The notes beneath the pieces are model-generated. The model was not told the origin of the DNA and did not search any database. It saw nothing but the letters and a program-made list of their open reading frames with translations. A program made the translations under genes and the position numbers. A stretch of DNA of 64,000 bases from Streptomyces spororaveus (GTDB lineage: Bacteria > Actinomycetota > Actinomycetes > Streptomycetales > Streptomycetaceae): assembly GCF_016755875.1 (NCBI RefSeq), contig NZ_BNED01000005.1, positions 2,046,001 to 2,110,000 of the forward strand, written 5' to 3'. Below are positions 1 to 7,184 of this stretch, piece after piece. Positions within the stretch are counted from its first letter, which is position 1, and each line of letters starts with the position of its first letter.

Positions 1-1
1 G

Positions 2-340
2 GACGTACTGCGCGCCCTCCAGCGCGAGCCGCAGGCGCTGAACGCCTTCCTCCAGGAGGTCGGCCTGGCCCGGGGCGCGGACCACCGGCTGGATTCGGCC
101 ATCAAGGACCTGCTGACGGATCTCGCCGATCTGGAGGGCATCGAGGCACGGGCCCGCCGGGTCGTCGAGCGCATGGCGCTGGTGCTCCAGGGATCGCTGC
201 TGGTGCGGTGGGCCCCGCCGGAGGTCGCGGACGCCTTCTGCGCCTCGCGGCTGGGCGGCGACTGGGGCACGGCCTTCGGCACGCTGCCGCACAGCCTGGA
301 CCTGCGCGCGGTGGTGGAACGGGCGCGGATCGCGGACTAG
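2..340 (+). CDS. acyl-CoA dehydrogenase family protein, C-terminal fragment
   Basis: The last 112 residues of a protein that starts before the window; the stop is TAG at 338-340. The fragment is the helical C-terminal domain of an acyl-CoA dehydrogenase. The stretches RARRVVERMALVLQGSLLV and ADAFCASRLGGDWG resemble the AidB/isovaleryl-CoA dehydrogenase-like group of actinobacteria. Members are FAD flavoproteins that oxidise acyl-CoA thioesters, or in AidB's case are linked to alkylation damage. The FAD-binding and catalytic regions are outside the window, so substrate and activity cannot be judged. The next gene starts about 300 bases downstream on the same strand, so operon membership is doubtful. 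Confidence 0.75.
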   Translation, partial: DVLRALQREPQALNAFLQEVGLARGADHRLDSAIKDLLTDLADLEGIEARARRVVERMALVLQGSLLVRWAPPEVADAFCASRLGGDWGTAFGTLPHSLDLRAVVERARIAD

Positions 341-647
341 GGGAGAGCCCCCGTCGGGCTCCATGGCGGTCCCCAAACCGTTCCCGGCCGGGATCCGGGC
401 CCGTCACCGGTACAGGGGCGGCGCCGCGCCGACTCGGCACCACCCCTGATCCGAAGCCCCGAGGAGGAGCCGGCACGCCGCTCTGCGGCGTCCGGACAGT
501 TTCGGTCGGCCGACCGGGACTTGGCGAGAGTTGCATACCGTTGCAACCTTTGAGTCGGCAGTCGTCCCCCGGGGTGCCCGGGAGGCGGCACACGCGGGCC
601 GCCCGGGCGGCCCGCGCCGTACGTCCTGTTCGCACGGGGAGGTTCCG
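341..647. other. intergenic region upstream of the GAF regulator
   Basis: This 307-base gap holds no convincing gene. It contains a perfect 14-base palindrome (cggtcggccgaccg, 503-516) and an inverted repeat GTTGCA-6-TGCAAC (530-547). Both are about 100-145 bases before the regulator's start and could be operator sites. I see no clear -35/-10 pair. Confidence 0.5.
530..547. promoter_or_regulatory. inverted repeat GTTGCA-N6-TGCAAC, possible operator
   Basis: Two perfect 6-base arms separated by six bases, 100 bases upstream of the GAF regulator's GTG. Symmetry and position fit an operator, perhaps for autoregulation. No matching factor is known to me. Confidence 0.3.
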
Positions 648-1958
648 GTGGCCGACACCACAGGCAGCACGGTCGATGCGGCACGCGTCTCGGCCATGGA
701 CGCGCGGGCCGCGGCACGTCTGCTCAAGGGGGTGCGGGCGGCGGCGCTGGCCGGGGACCGGCCGCCGGCCGCGCCCCGGCCGGAGATCGCCGAGTCCTGG
801 CGCCGGATGCTGGCCCGCGGGGTGCACCCGGACCGGGACGCGCGCTCGCGGATGCTGTCGGCCGCCGAGACCGAGGAGCGGCGGCACGCGTCGCCGCTGC
901 GGGAGATCCTGCCCGTGCTGCGCGAGGGGCTGCTGCCCGCCCTGGACGAGTCCCTGCACATCATGGTCGTCGCGGACGCGGACGGGCGGCTGCTGTGGCG
1001 GGAGGGCCACTCCTCCATCCTGCGCAAGGCGGACCGGCTCGGTTTCGCGGTCGGGGCCGACTGGGACGAGGCCGTCGTCGGTACGAACGGGGTGGGCACG
1101 GCCCTGGTGGCCGGGCGCCCGGTACAGGTGTTCTCGGCCGAGCACTTCGTCTCCAGCCACCACGACTGGACCTGCGCCGGGGCGCCCGTACGGGATCCGC
1201 GCGACGGCAGGCTGCTGGGCGTGGTCGACGTCAGCGGGCCGCTGGCCACCATGCACCCGGCGACGCTGACGTGGGTGAGCTCGGTGGCCCGGCTCGCGGA
1301 GCGGGAGCTGCGGCTGCGGCACCTGGAGTCGCTGGAGCGGCTGCGGACGGTGGCCGCCCCACTGCTGGCCCGGCTGCCGGGGCGGGCGCTGGCCGTGGAC
1401 CCGAACGGCTGGACGGCGGCGGTGACGGGCCTGGCCCCGGCGGAGCGGATCCCGCTGCCGAAGGCCTTCGGGCCGGGCCGGGTGTGGGTGCCGCGGCTCG
1501 GGGAGTGCGTGGTGGAGCCGCTGCCGGGCGGCTGGCTGCTGCGGGTGGCCCAGGACCGGCACGGCACGGCGGCGACCCGGATCGTCCTGGACCTCAGCCG
1601 GGCGGGATGCTGGTCGGCGACGGTGTACGGGCCCTCCGGGAGCTGGTCGCAGGAGCTGAGCCCGCGCCATGCGGAGCTGCTGTTCCTCCTGGCGGAGAGC
1701 CCGCGGGGGCATTCGGCGGCGGAGCTGGCCGGGGAGCTGTTCGGGGACCCGACGCGCACGGTGACGGTGCGGGCGGAGCTGTCCCGCGTACGCCGTCACC
1801 TCGCGGGCGTGCTGACGCACCGGCCGTACCGTTTCGCGGAGGACGTGGAGGTGGAGCTGATCCGGCCCGAGGACCCGGCCGCACTGCTCCCGCACTCGAC
1901 CGCGCCCTCGGTGGTGCGGGCCCGCCTGGGCCGGACGGGGCCCGGCATGATTCCCTGA
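648..1958 (+). CDS. GAF-domain transcriptional regulator with C-terminal winged helix
   Basis: A 436-residue cytoplasmic regulator. Start: the GTG at 648 is preceded by GGGGAGG (636-642) at good spacing; an upstream in-frame ATG at 531 lacks such a site. A GAF sensor domain spans about residues 95-215. It contains GTNGVGTAL (145-153), the signature of the AcoR/DhaR-type GAF domains that normally sit in front of a sigma-54 AAA+ module. That module is absent here. Instead residues about 330-410 (SPRHAELLFLLAESPRGHSA onward) look like a winged helix. This is the usual actinobacterial version of these regulators, often next to aldehyde or alcohol dehydrogenase genes. Ligand and targets are unknown. 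The GNAT gene starts 5 bases after the stop, so the two are probably co-transcribed. Confidence 0.75.
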   Translation: MADTTGSTVDAARVSAMDARAAARLLKGVRAAALAGDRPPAAPRPEIAESWRRMLARGVHPDRDARSRMLSAAETEERRHASPLREILPVLREGLLPALDESLHIMVVADADGRLLWREGHSSILRKADRLGFAVGADWDEAVVGTNGVGTALVAGRPVQVFSAEHFVSSHHDWTCAGAPVRDPRDGRLLGVVDVSGPLATMHPATLTWVSSVARLAERELRLRHLESLERLRTVAAPLLARLPGRALAVDPNGWTAAVTGLAPAERIPLPKAFGPGRVWVPRLGECVVEPLPGGWLLRVAQDRHGTAATRIVLDLSRAGCWSATVYGPSGSWSQELSPRHAELLFLLAESPRGHSAAELAGELFGDPTRTVTVRAELSRVRRHLAGVLTHRPYRFAEDVEVELIRPEDPAALLPHSTAPSVVRARLGRTGPGMIP

Positions 1959-1963
1959 GCTGC

Positions 1964-2527
1964 ATGAGCACCATCACTCTCACCACCTGGTCGCTGGAGA
2001 TGACCTCTCCGGCGGACCTCGTCCCGGCGGCTCCGGCGGGCCCGGAGATATCCATCGCGCGGGCGGAGGTCCCCTCCCCCGAGTTCAGCCGCTTCCTGTA
2101 CGCCTCGGTGGGCGGCGACATCCACTGGACGGACCGGCTGTCCCTGACCCGCGCCCAGTGGGTGGAGCAGCTGGGCCGGCCGGGGGTGGAGACCTGGGTG
2201 GCGTACGACCGGGGCACGCCGGCCGGGTACGTGGAGCTCGACCCGCAGGACGACGGCGTGGTGGAGATCATGTACTTCGGCCTCCTCCCCGACTTCCGGG
2301 GCCGCCGCATCGGCGGGCACCTGCTGTCGGTGGGCATCGCCCGGGCCTGGTCCCTGGCGGAGCGCTGGCCGGAGCTGGAGCCGACCCGCCGGGTCTGGGT
2401 CCACACGTGCAGCCAGGACGGCCCGACGGCGATGAGCAACTACCAGCGGCGCGGCTTCAAGATCTTCAAGACGGAGACGGAGTCCAAGGCGGACACCCCG
2501 ACCCCCGGCCCCTGGCCCGGCGCGTAG
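1964..2527 (+). CDS. GNAT family N-acetyltransferase
   Basis: A 187-residue protein starting at ATG 1964, 5 bases after the GAF regulator. The acetyl-CoA-binding core is visible: a beta strand ending EIMYFGLLPDFRGRRIGGHLL, in which the RRIGG part is the R/Q-x-x-G-x-G/A pyrophosphate loop, followed by a helix and a late strand with YQRRGFKIFKTE. GNAT enzymes transfer acetyl from acetyl-CoA to an amine; the substrate here cannot be read from sequence. The tail is rich in T and P. Its closeness to the regulator suggests shared transcription but gives no functional clue. Confidence 0.8.
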   Translation: MSTITLTTWSLEMTSPADLVPAAPAGPEISIARAEVPSPEFSRFLYASVGGDIHWTDRLSLTRAQWVEQLGRPGVETWVAYDRGTPAGYVELDPQDDGVVEIMYFGLLPDFRGRRIGGHLLSVGIARAWSLAERWPELEPTRRVWVHTCSQDGPTAMSNYQRRGFKIFKTETESKADTPTPGPWPGA

Positions 2528-2561
2528 CCCCTCCGGGGCCGGCCGGCCGGACACACCGGGT

Positions 2562-2585
2562 GCGGCGCCGCCGCGGGGGCGCCGC
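2562..2585. terminator. GC-rich hairpin, possible terminator after the GNAT gene
   Basis: Perfect 8-base arms (gcggcgcc / ggcgccgc) around an 8-base loop, 35 bases after the GNAT stop. No T-run follows, which is common for actinobacterial terminators. The separation from the sulfur operon downstream supports a terminator role. Confidence 0.35.
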
Positions 2586-2760
2586 CTCCGAACCCCCGCG
2601 CCTCGAACGCCGGCACGGCTTGATCTCAGCGGAGCCCCGGGGACGGCGGAGCCGGCCCCGGTACGTGACCCCCGTCACGTCGTCCCATCATTCGAGACGA
2701 GTTCGTCCGAATCGTGGACAGTAGTGGACTCCTCCAATCGGCACATGACACGCTTCCGCC

Positions 2761-2844
2761 ATGAATGGAGCTGGAATTGCCTTGGTGAGTCGGCGGCACG
2801 TCGACCTCGGCCGCATGTCCAGCGCCATCTGTCCGGCGCGCTGA
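2761..2844 (+). CDS. cysteine-containing leader peptide of the sulfate-assimilation operon
   Basis: A 27-codon open frame from ATG 2761 to TGA 2844. It ends ...LVSRRHVDLGRMSSAICPAR. The RRHVDL-x-R-x-SS-x-x-C pattern is that of small proteins annotated as 'putative leader peptide' in many Streptomyces genomes, usually in front of sulfur genes. It lies 214 bases upstream of the sulfite reductase start. Two hairpins can form in between (2979-2995 and 2998-3025), so ribosome stalling at the cysteine codon could control expression of the operon. That mechanism is an inference, by analogy with mycobacterial cysteine-responsive upstream ORFs. No Shine-Dalgarno sequence precedes the ATG, so it may be translated from a leaderless or near-leaderless transcript. 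Confidence 0.75.
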   Translation: MNGAGIALVSRRHVDLGRMSSAICPAR

Positions 2845-3058
2845 CGGAACCAGCCACGCCGCACATCGCCGCTGTCCCCGCCGCCGCGGACGCGCCGATC
2901 ACCCGCCAGCCCCCTGAGGCCGTAGTACCGCTCTGCCTGCCGGCAACCCCGGCGCGGAGCGGGAAATCAGCCACACCCGCTCGGAGCCGCCGAGCCCGCA
3001 GGGGAGCGCCGCAGCCTCCCCCTGCCCTTGCCGAGCCGCCGAAGAAGGACGTACCGCC
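2845..3058 (+). promoter_or_regulatory. 5' untranslated region with hairpins between leader peptide and sulfite reductase
   Basis: Two stem-loops are visible: GCTCGG-5-CCGAGC at 2979-2995, and GCAGGGGA paired with TCCCCCTGC at 2998-3025 (one bulged C). The second ends about 15 bases before the ribosome binding site (gaagaagg). Together with the upstream leader peptide they are candidates for an attenuator or a translation-control element. I see no T-tract, so classical intrinsic termination is not obvious. Confidence 0.4.
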
Positions 3059-4765
3059 ATGGCCGCCACCCCCGAAACGCCCGCAGCCGCACCCGCAGCC
3101 GCCGCGCGCCGCAAGACCGGCCGTCACCGCGGCGAGGGCCAGTGGGCCGTCGGACACCACACGCCCCTCAACGGCAACGAGCAGTTCAAGAAAGACGACG
3201 ACGGTCTCAACGTGCGGACACGCATTGAGACGATCTACTCCAAGCGCGGCTTCGACTCGATCGACCCCAACGACCTGCGCGGACGTATGCGCTGGTGGGG
3301 CCTCTACACCCAGCGCAAGCCCGGGATCGACGGCGGCAAGACCGCGATCCTGGAGCCGGAGGAGCTGGACGACGAGTACTTCATGCTGCGCGTCCGCATC
3401 GACGGCGGCCGGCTGACCACCGAGCAGCTCCGCGTGATCGGCGAGATCTCCGAGGAGTTCGCCCGCGGCACCGCCGACCTCACCGACCGCCAGAACGTGC
3501 AGTACCACTGGATCCGGATCGAGGACGTCCCGGAGATCTGGCGCCGGCTGGAGGCCGTGGGCCTGTCCACCACCGAGGCCTGCGGTGACACGCCCCGCGT
3601 CATCCTCGGTTCGCCCGTCGCCGGCATCGCCCTGGACGAGATCATCGACGGCACCCCCGCCATCGACGAGATCTACCGCCGCATCGTCGGCAACAAGGAC
3701 TTCTCCAACCTGCCCCGCAAGTTCAAGTCCGCGATCTCCGGCTCGCCGCTGCTCGACGTGGCGCACGAGATCAACGACATCGCGTTCGTGGGCGTGAACC
3801 ACCCCGAGCACGGTCCCGGCTTCGACGTCTGGGTCGGCGGCGGTCTCTCCACCAACCCCAAGCTGGGTGTGCGCCTGGGCACCTGGGTCTCGCTCGACGA
3901 GGTCCCGGACGTCTACGAGGGCGTCATCTCGATCTTCCGCGACTACGGCTACCGCCGCCTGCGCAACCGCGCCCGCCTGAAGTTCCTCGTCGCGGACTGG
4001 GGCCCGGCCAAGTTCCGCCAGGTCCTGGAGGACGAGTACCTGAACCGGAAGCTGACCGACGGCCCCGCGCCCGAGCAGCCCACCGGCCAGTGGCGCGACC
4101 ACGTCGGCGTCCACCAGCAGCAGGACGGCAGGTTCTACGTCGGCTTCGCGCCCCGTGTGGGCCGCGTGGACGGTGCCACCCTGACCAAGATCGCGGACGT
4201 GGCGGCACAGCACGGCTCCGGCCGGCTGCGCACCACCGCCGAGCAGAAGATGATCGTGCTCGACATCGAGGCCGACCAGGTCGACTCGGTGGTCGGGGCG
4301 CTGGAGGCGCTGGACCTGCGGGTCAAGCCGTCCCCGTTCCGCCGCGGCACGATGGCCTGCACCGGCATCGAGTTCTGCAAGCTGGCCATCGTCGAGACCA
4401 AGGCGCGCGGCGCCTCCCTGATCGACGAGCTGGAGCGCCGCCTGCCGGACTTCGCCGAGCCGATCACCATCAACATCAACGGCTGCCCGAACGCCTGCGC
4501 CCGTATCCAGGTGGCGGACATCGGTCTCAAGGGCCAGCTGGTCCTGGACGACGACGGCAACCAGGTGGAGGGCTACCAGGTCCACCTGGGCGGCGCCCTC
4601 GGCCTGGAGGCGGGCTTCGGCCGCAAGGTCCGCGGCCTCAAGGTCACCTCGGCCGGTCTGCCCGACTACGTCGAGCGGGTCGTCAAGCACTACGAGGAGC
4701 AGCGCGAGGACGGCGAGCGCTTCGCGGCGTGGGTCGCCCGCGCGGACGAGAAGAGCCTCTCGTGA
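3059..4765 (+). CDS. sirA: ferredoxin-dependent assimilatory sulfite reductase (nitrite/sulfite reductase family)
   Basis: This 568-residue siroheme / [4Fe-4S] enzyme reduces sulfite to sulfide with electrons from ferredoxin, the last step of sulfate assimilation. The four cluster/siroheme cysteines are Cys434 and Cys440 (CTGIEFC) and Cys476 and Cys480 (GCPNAC). Tyr60 (IYSKRGFDSIDP) and Cys175 (TEACGDTPR) are where a Tyr-Cys crosslink is known in the M. tuberculosis homologue. Length and motifs fit sulfite rather than nitrite reductase, and the cys context decides it. The start ATG follows gaagaagg. The stop overlaps the next gene's GTG start, so the two are translationally coupled. Confidence 0.92.
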   Translation: MAATPETPAAAPAAAARRKTGRHRGEGQWAVGHHTPLNGNEQFKKDDDGLNVRTRIETIYSKRGFDSIDPNDLRGRMRWWGLYTQRKPGIDGGKTAILEPEELDDEYFMLRVRIDGGRLTTEQLRVIGEISEEFARGTADLTDRQNVQYHWIRIEDVPEIWRRLEAVGLSTTEACGDTPRVILGSPVAGIALDEIIDGTPAIDEIYRRIVGNKDFSNLPRKFKSAISGSPLLDVAHEINDIAFVGVNHPEHGPGFDVWVGGGLSTNPKLGVRLGTWVSLDEVPDVYEGVISIFRDYGYRRLRNRARLKFLVADWGPAKFRQVLEDEYLNRKLTDGPAPEQPTGQWRDHVGVHQQQDGRFYVGFAPRVGRVDGATLTKIADVAAQHGSGRLRTTAEQKMIVLDIEADQVDSVVGALEALDLRVKPSPFRRGTMACTGIEFCKLAIVETKARGASLIDELERRLPDFAEPITININGCPNACARIQVADIGLKGQLVLDDDGNQVEGYQVHLGGALGLEAGFGRKVRGLKVTSAGLPDYVERVVKHYEEQREDGERFAAWVARADEKSLS

Positions 4766-4959
4766 GCGAGCGCGCCGCACCGTTCTACTGCCCCTACTGC
4801 GGCGAGGAGGACCTGTTTCCCAACGAGACGGGTCACGGCGCGTGGGAATGCAGGGCCTGCAACCGCGCCTTCCAGCTGAAGTACCTCGGGCTGCTGGCCC
4901 GGGGCGTTCGGTCGGATTCGGCGGGATCAGCGGGATCAGCGGGAGGGGACGGGATATGA
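4762..4959 (+). CDS. small zinc-ribbon protein of the sulfate-assimilation operon
   Basis: 65 residues, GTG start overlapping the sulfite reductase stop (GTGA), and a stop overlapping the cysH start (ATGA). The N-terminal half has two Cys-x-x-Cys pairs, YCPYCGEEDLF and WECRACNRAFQLKYLGL, i.e. one zinc-ribbon or rubredoxin-like knuckle. The C-terminus is a low-complexity Ser/Gly/Ala tail (SAGSAGSAGG). I do not know its function. Its fixed place between the reductases suggests a helper, for example in metal or electron handling, or a regulator that senses sulfur or metal status. This is inference. Confidence 0.8.
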   Translation: MSERAAPFYCPYCGEEDLFPNETGHGAWECRACNRAFQLKYLGLLARGVRSDSAGSAGSAGGDGI

Positions 4960-5669
4960 CCACCACTCAAGACGTGCGTCTCACGGCCGGGGAGCTCAAG
5001 GCCCTGGCCGAGCAGGCGGGGCGGGACCTGGAGGACGCCTCCGCGCCGGAGATCCTGCGCTGGGCGGTCGACACCTTCGGCAAGGAGTTCGCCGTGACCT
5101 CCTCCATGGAGGACGCGGTCGTCGCCCACCTGGCCTCGCGGGTCCTCCCCGGTGTGGACGTGGTCTTCCTCGACACGGGCTACCACTTCGAGGAGACCAT
5201 CGGCACCCGTGACGCGGTCGAGGCCGTGATGGACGTCAACGTCATCACGCTGACCCCGCGTCAGAGCGTCGCCGAGCAGGACGCCGAGTACGGGCCGAAG
5301 CTGCACGATCGCGACCCCGACCTGTGCTGCGCGCTGCGCAAGGTCAAGCCGCTGGAAGAGGGCCTGACGGCGTACACCGCGTGGGCGACGGGCCTGCGCC
5401 GCGACGAGTCCCCGACCCGGGCGAACACCCCGGTGGTCGGCTGGGACGAGAAGCGGCAGAAGGTCAAGGTCTCCCCGATCGCGCGGTGGACCCAGGACGA
5501 CGTGGAGGCGTACGTCGCCGAGCACGGCGTACTCACCAACCCGCTGCTGATGGACGGTTACGCCTCCGTCGGCTGCGCCCCCTGCACCCGGCGCGTCGCC
5601 GAGGGCGAGGACGCGCGGGCCGGCCGGTGGGCCGGGCGGGGCAAGACCGAGTGCGGACTGCACGGCTGA
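4956..5669 (+). CDS. cysH: adenylyl-sulfate (APS) reductase, thioredoxin-dependent, CysH family
   Basis: A 237-residue enzyme reducing activated sulfate to sulfite. The four cysteines that bind a [4Fe-4S] cluster in APS-type enzymes are present: CC at 124-125, and Cys207 and Cys210 (CAPC). The catalytic cysteine lies in the C-terminal TECGLHG motif (Cys233). This pattern marks the bacterial/plant APS reductase class rather than the cluster-free E. coli PAPS reductase. The PP-loop-like region begins around residue 48 (TSSMEDAVVAH). The start overlaps the stop of the zinc-ribbon gene by four bases. Confidence 0.92.
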   Translation: MTTTQDVRLTAGELKALAEQAGRDLEDASAPEILRWAVDTFGKEFAVTSSMEDAVVAHLASRVLPGVDVVFLDTGYHFEETIGTRDAVEAVMDVNVITLTPRQSVAEQDAEYGPKLHDRDPDLCCALRKVKPLEEGLTAYTAWATGLRRDESPTRANTPVVGWDEKRQKVKVSPIARWTQDDVEAYVAEHGVLTNPLLMDGYASVGCAPCTRRVAEGEDARAGRWAGRGKTECGLHG

Positions 5670-5704
5670 TGACGACCGGCGAAGAACCTACGGAGACGAA
5701 GCAG

Positions 5705-6250
5705 ATGAGCGTGAGCGACCAGGGCGCCACCGTGTGGCTGACCGGGCTGCCGAGCGCGGGCAAGACCACCATCGCCTACGCGCTGGCCGAGCGGCTGCGC
5801 GGCGAGGGCCACCGGGTGGAGGTGCTCGACGGGGACGAGATCCGCGAATTCCTCTCCGCGGGCCTGGGCTTCACCCGCGAGGACCGGCACACCAACGTGC
5901 AGCGGATCGGCTTCGTCGCCGAACTCCTCGCGAGCAACGGGGTCAAGGCGCTGGTGCCGGTGATCGCGCCGTTCGCGGACAGCCGCGAGGCCGTCCGCAA
6001 GCGGCACGCCGCCGAGGGCACCGCGTACCTGGAGGTCCATGTGGCCACCCCGGTCGAGGTCTGCTCGGAGCGTGACGTCAAGGGCCTGTACGCCAAGCAG
6101 GCGGCGGGCGAGATCTCCGGTCTGACCGGGGTCGACGACCCGTACGAGGCGCCGGAGTCCCCGGACCTGCGTATCGAGTCGCACACGCAGACCGTGCGGG
6201 AGTCGGCTTCGGCCCTGCACGCGCTGCTCACCGAGAGGGGTCTGGCATGA
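5705..6250 (+). CDS. cysC: adenylyl-sulfate kinase
   Basis: A 181-residue kinase that phosphorylates APS to PAPS. The Walker A motif GLPSAGKTT is at residues 14-22. The family motifs LDGDEIREFL, FTREDRHTNVQRIGF and APFADSRE follow in the expected order, as does DVKGLYAKQAAGEI near the C-terminus. I chose ATG 5705 because ggaga lies 8-12 bases upstream. An in-frame ATG at 5669 overlaps the cysH stop (TGATG) and would add 12 residues, which cannot be excluded. The stop overlaps the cysD start (ATGA). Confidence 0.9.
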   Translation: MSVSDQGATVWLTGLPSAGKTTIAYALAERLRGEGHRVEVLDGDEIREFLSAGLGFTREDRHTNVQRIGFVAELLASNGVKALVPVIAPFADSREAVRKRHAAEGTAYLEVHVATPVEVCSERDVKGLYAKQAAGEISGLTGVDDPYEAPESPDLRIESHTQTVRESASALHALLTERGLA

Positions 6251-7182
6251 CGACCGTCGCACACGTCCACGACGAGACGGATGCGCCCTACGCGCTGTCG
6301 CACCTCGACGCCCTCGAGTCCGAGGCCGTGCACATCTTCCGGGAGGTGGCGGGCGAGTTCGAGAAGCCGGTGATCCTCTTCTCCGGCGGCAAGGACTCCA
6401 TCGTGATGCTGCACCTGGCGCTGAAGGCGTTCGCGCCGGCGCCGGTGCCCTTCACCCTGCTGCACGTCGACACGGGCCACAACTTCCCCGAGGTGCTGGA
6501 GTACCGCGACCGCACGGTCGCCGAGCACGGCCTGCGCCTGCACGTGGCCTCCGTCCAGGAGTACATCGACGCGGGCAAGCTGCGCGAGCGCCCGGACGGC
6601 ACCCGCAACCCGCTGCAGACCGTGCCGCTGACCGAGGCGATCCAGAGCCTGCGCTTCGACGCCGTCTTCGGCGGCGGCCGGCGCGACGAGGAGAAGGCCC
6701 GCGCCAAGGAGCGGGTGTTCAGCCTGCGCGACGAGTTCTCCCAGTGGGACCCGCGCCGCCAGCGCCCCGAGCTGTGGCAGCTCTACAACGGCCGCCACGC
6801 CCCCGGCGAGCACGTGCGCGTCTTCCCGCTGTCCAACTGGACCGAGCTGGACGTGTGGCAGTACATCGCCCGCGAGGGCATCGAGCTGCCGGAGATCTAC
6901 TTCGCCCACGAGCGCGAGGTGTTCCTGCGCAACGGGATGTGGCTGACGGCCGGCGAGTGGGGCGGCCCGAAGGAGGGCGAGACGCCCGAGACGCGTCTCA
7001 TCCGCTACCGGACCGTCGGTGACATGTCCTGCACCGGCGCCGTCGACTCCGACGCCGCCACGCTGGACGCCGTGATCGCCGAGATCGCCGTCTCCCGCCT
7101 CACCGAGCGGGGTGCCACCCGCGCCGACGACAAGATGTCCGAGGCCGCGATGGAAGACCGCAAGCGCGAAGGGTACTTCTAG
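6247..7182 (+). CDS. cysD: sulfate adenylyltransferase subunit 2
   Basis: The 311-residue catalytic subunit of ATP sulfurylase, which with the GTPase CysN makes APS from ATP and sulfate. It belongs to the PP-loop ATP pyrophosphatase family; the loop FSGGKDS is at residues 45-51. GGGRRDEEKARAKERVFS, the conserved RDEFSQWDPRRQRPELW region and a C-terminal KREGYF complete the family pattern. Its length is normal. It begins inside the cysC stop codon and ends two bases before the cysN ATG, so the subunits should be made in step. Confidence 0.94.
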   Translation: MTTVAHVHDETDAPYALSHLDALESEAVHIFREVAGEFEKPVILFSGGKDSIVMLHLALKAFAPAPVPFTLLHVDTGHNFPEVLEYRDRTVAEHGLRLHVASVQEYIDAGKLRERPDGTRNPLQTVPLTEAIQSLRFDAVFGGGRRDEEKARAKERVFSLRDEFSQWDPRRQRPELWQLYNGRHAPGEHVRVFPLSNWTELDVWQYIAREGIELPEIYFAHEREVFLRNGMWLTAGEWGGPKEGETPETRLIRYRTVGDMSCTGAVDSDAATLDAVIAEIAVSRLTERGATRADDKMSEAAMEDRKREGYF

Positions 7183-7184
7183 AC

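Noticed and set aside
2940..2952. ccggcaaccccgg, reminiscent of the core of SAM-I/SAM-IV riboswitches
   Set aside because: The other conserved elements of those riboswitches (5' kink-turn or pseudoknot partners) are not recognisable around it. It is better explained as a short hairpin in the leader region.
2675..4966. Very long open frame on the minus strand opposite the sulfite reductase gene
   Set aside because: Mirror effect of high GC third positions. The plus-strand frame has clear SirA motifs; the antisense frame has none. The same applies to other long antisense frames, such as the plus-strand one at 14439-17318.
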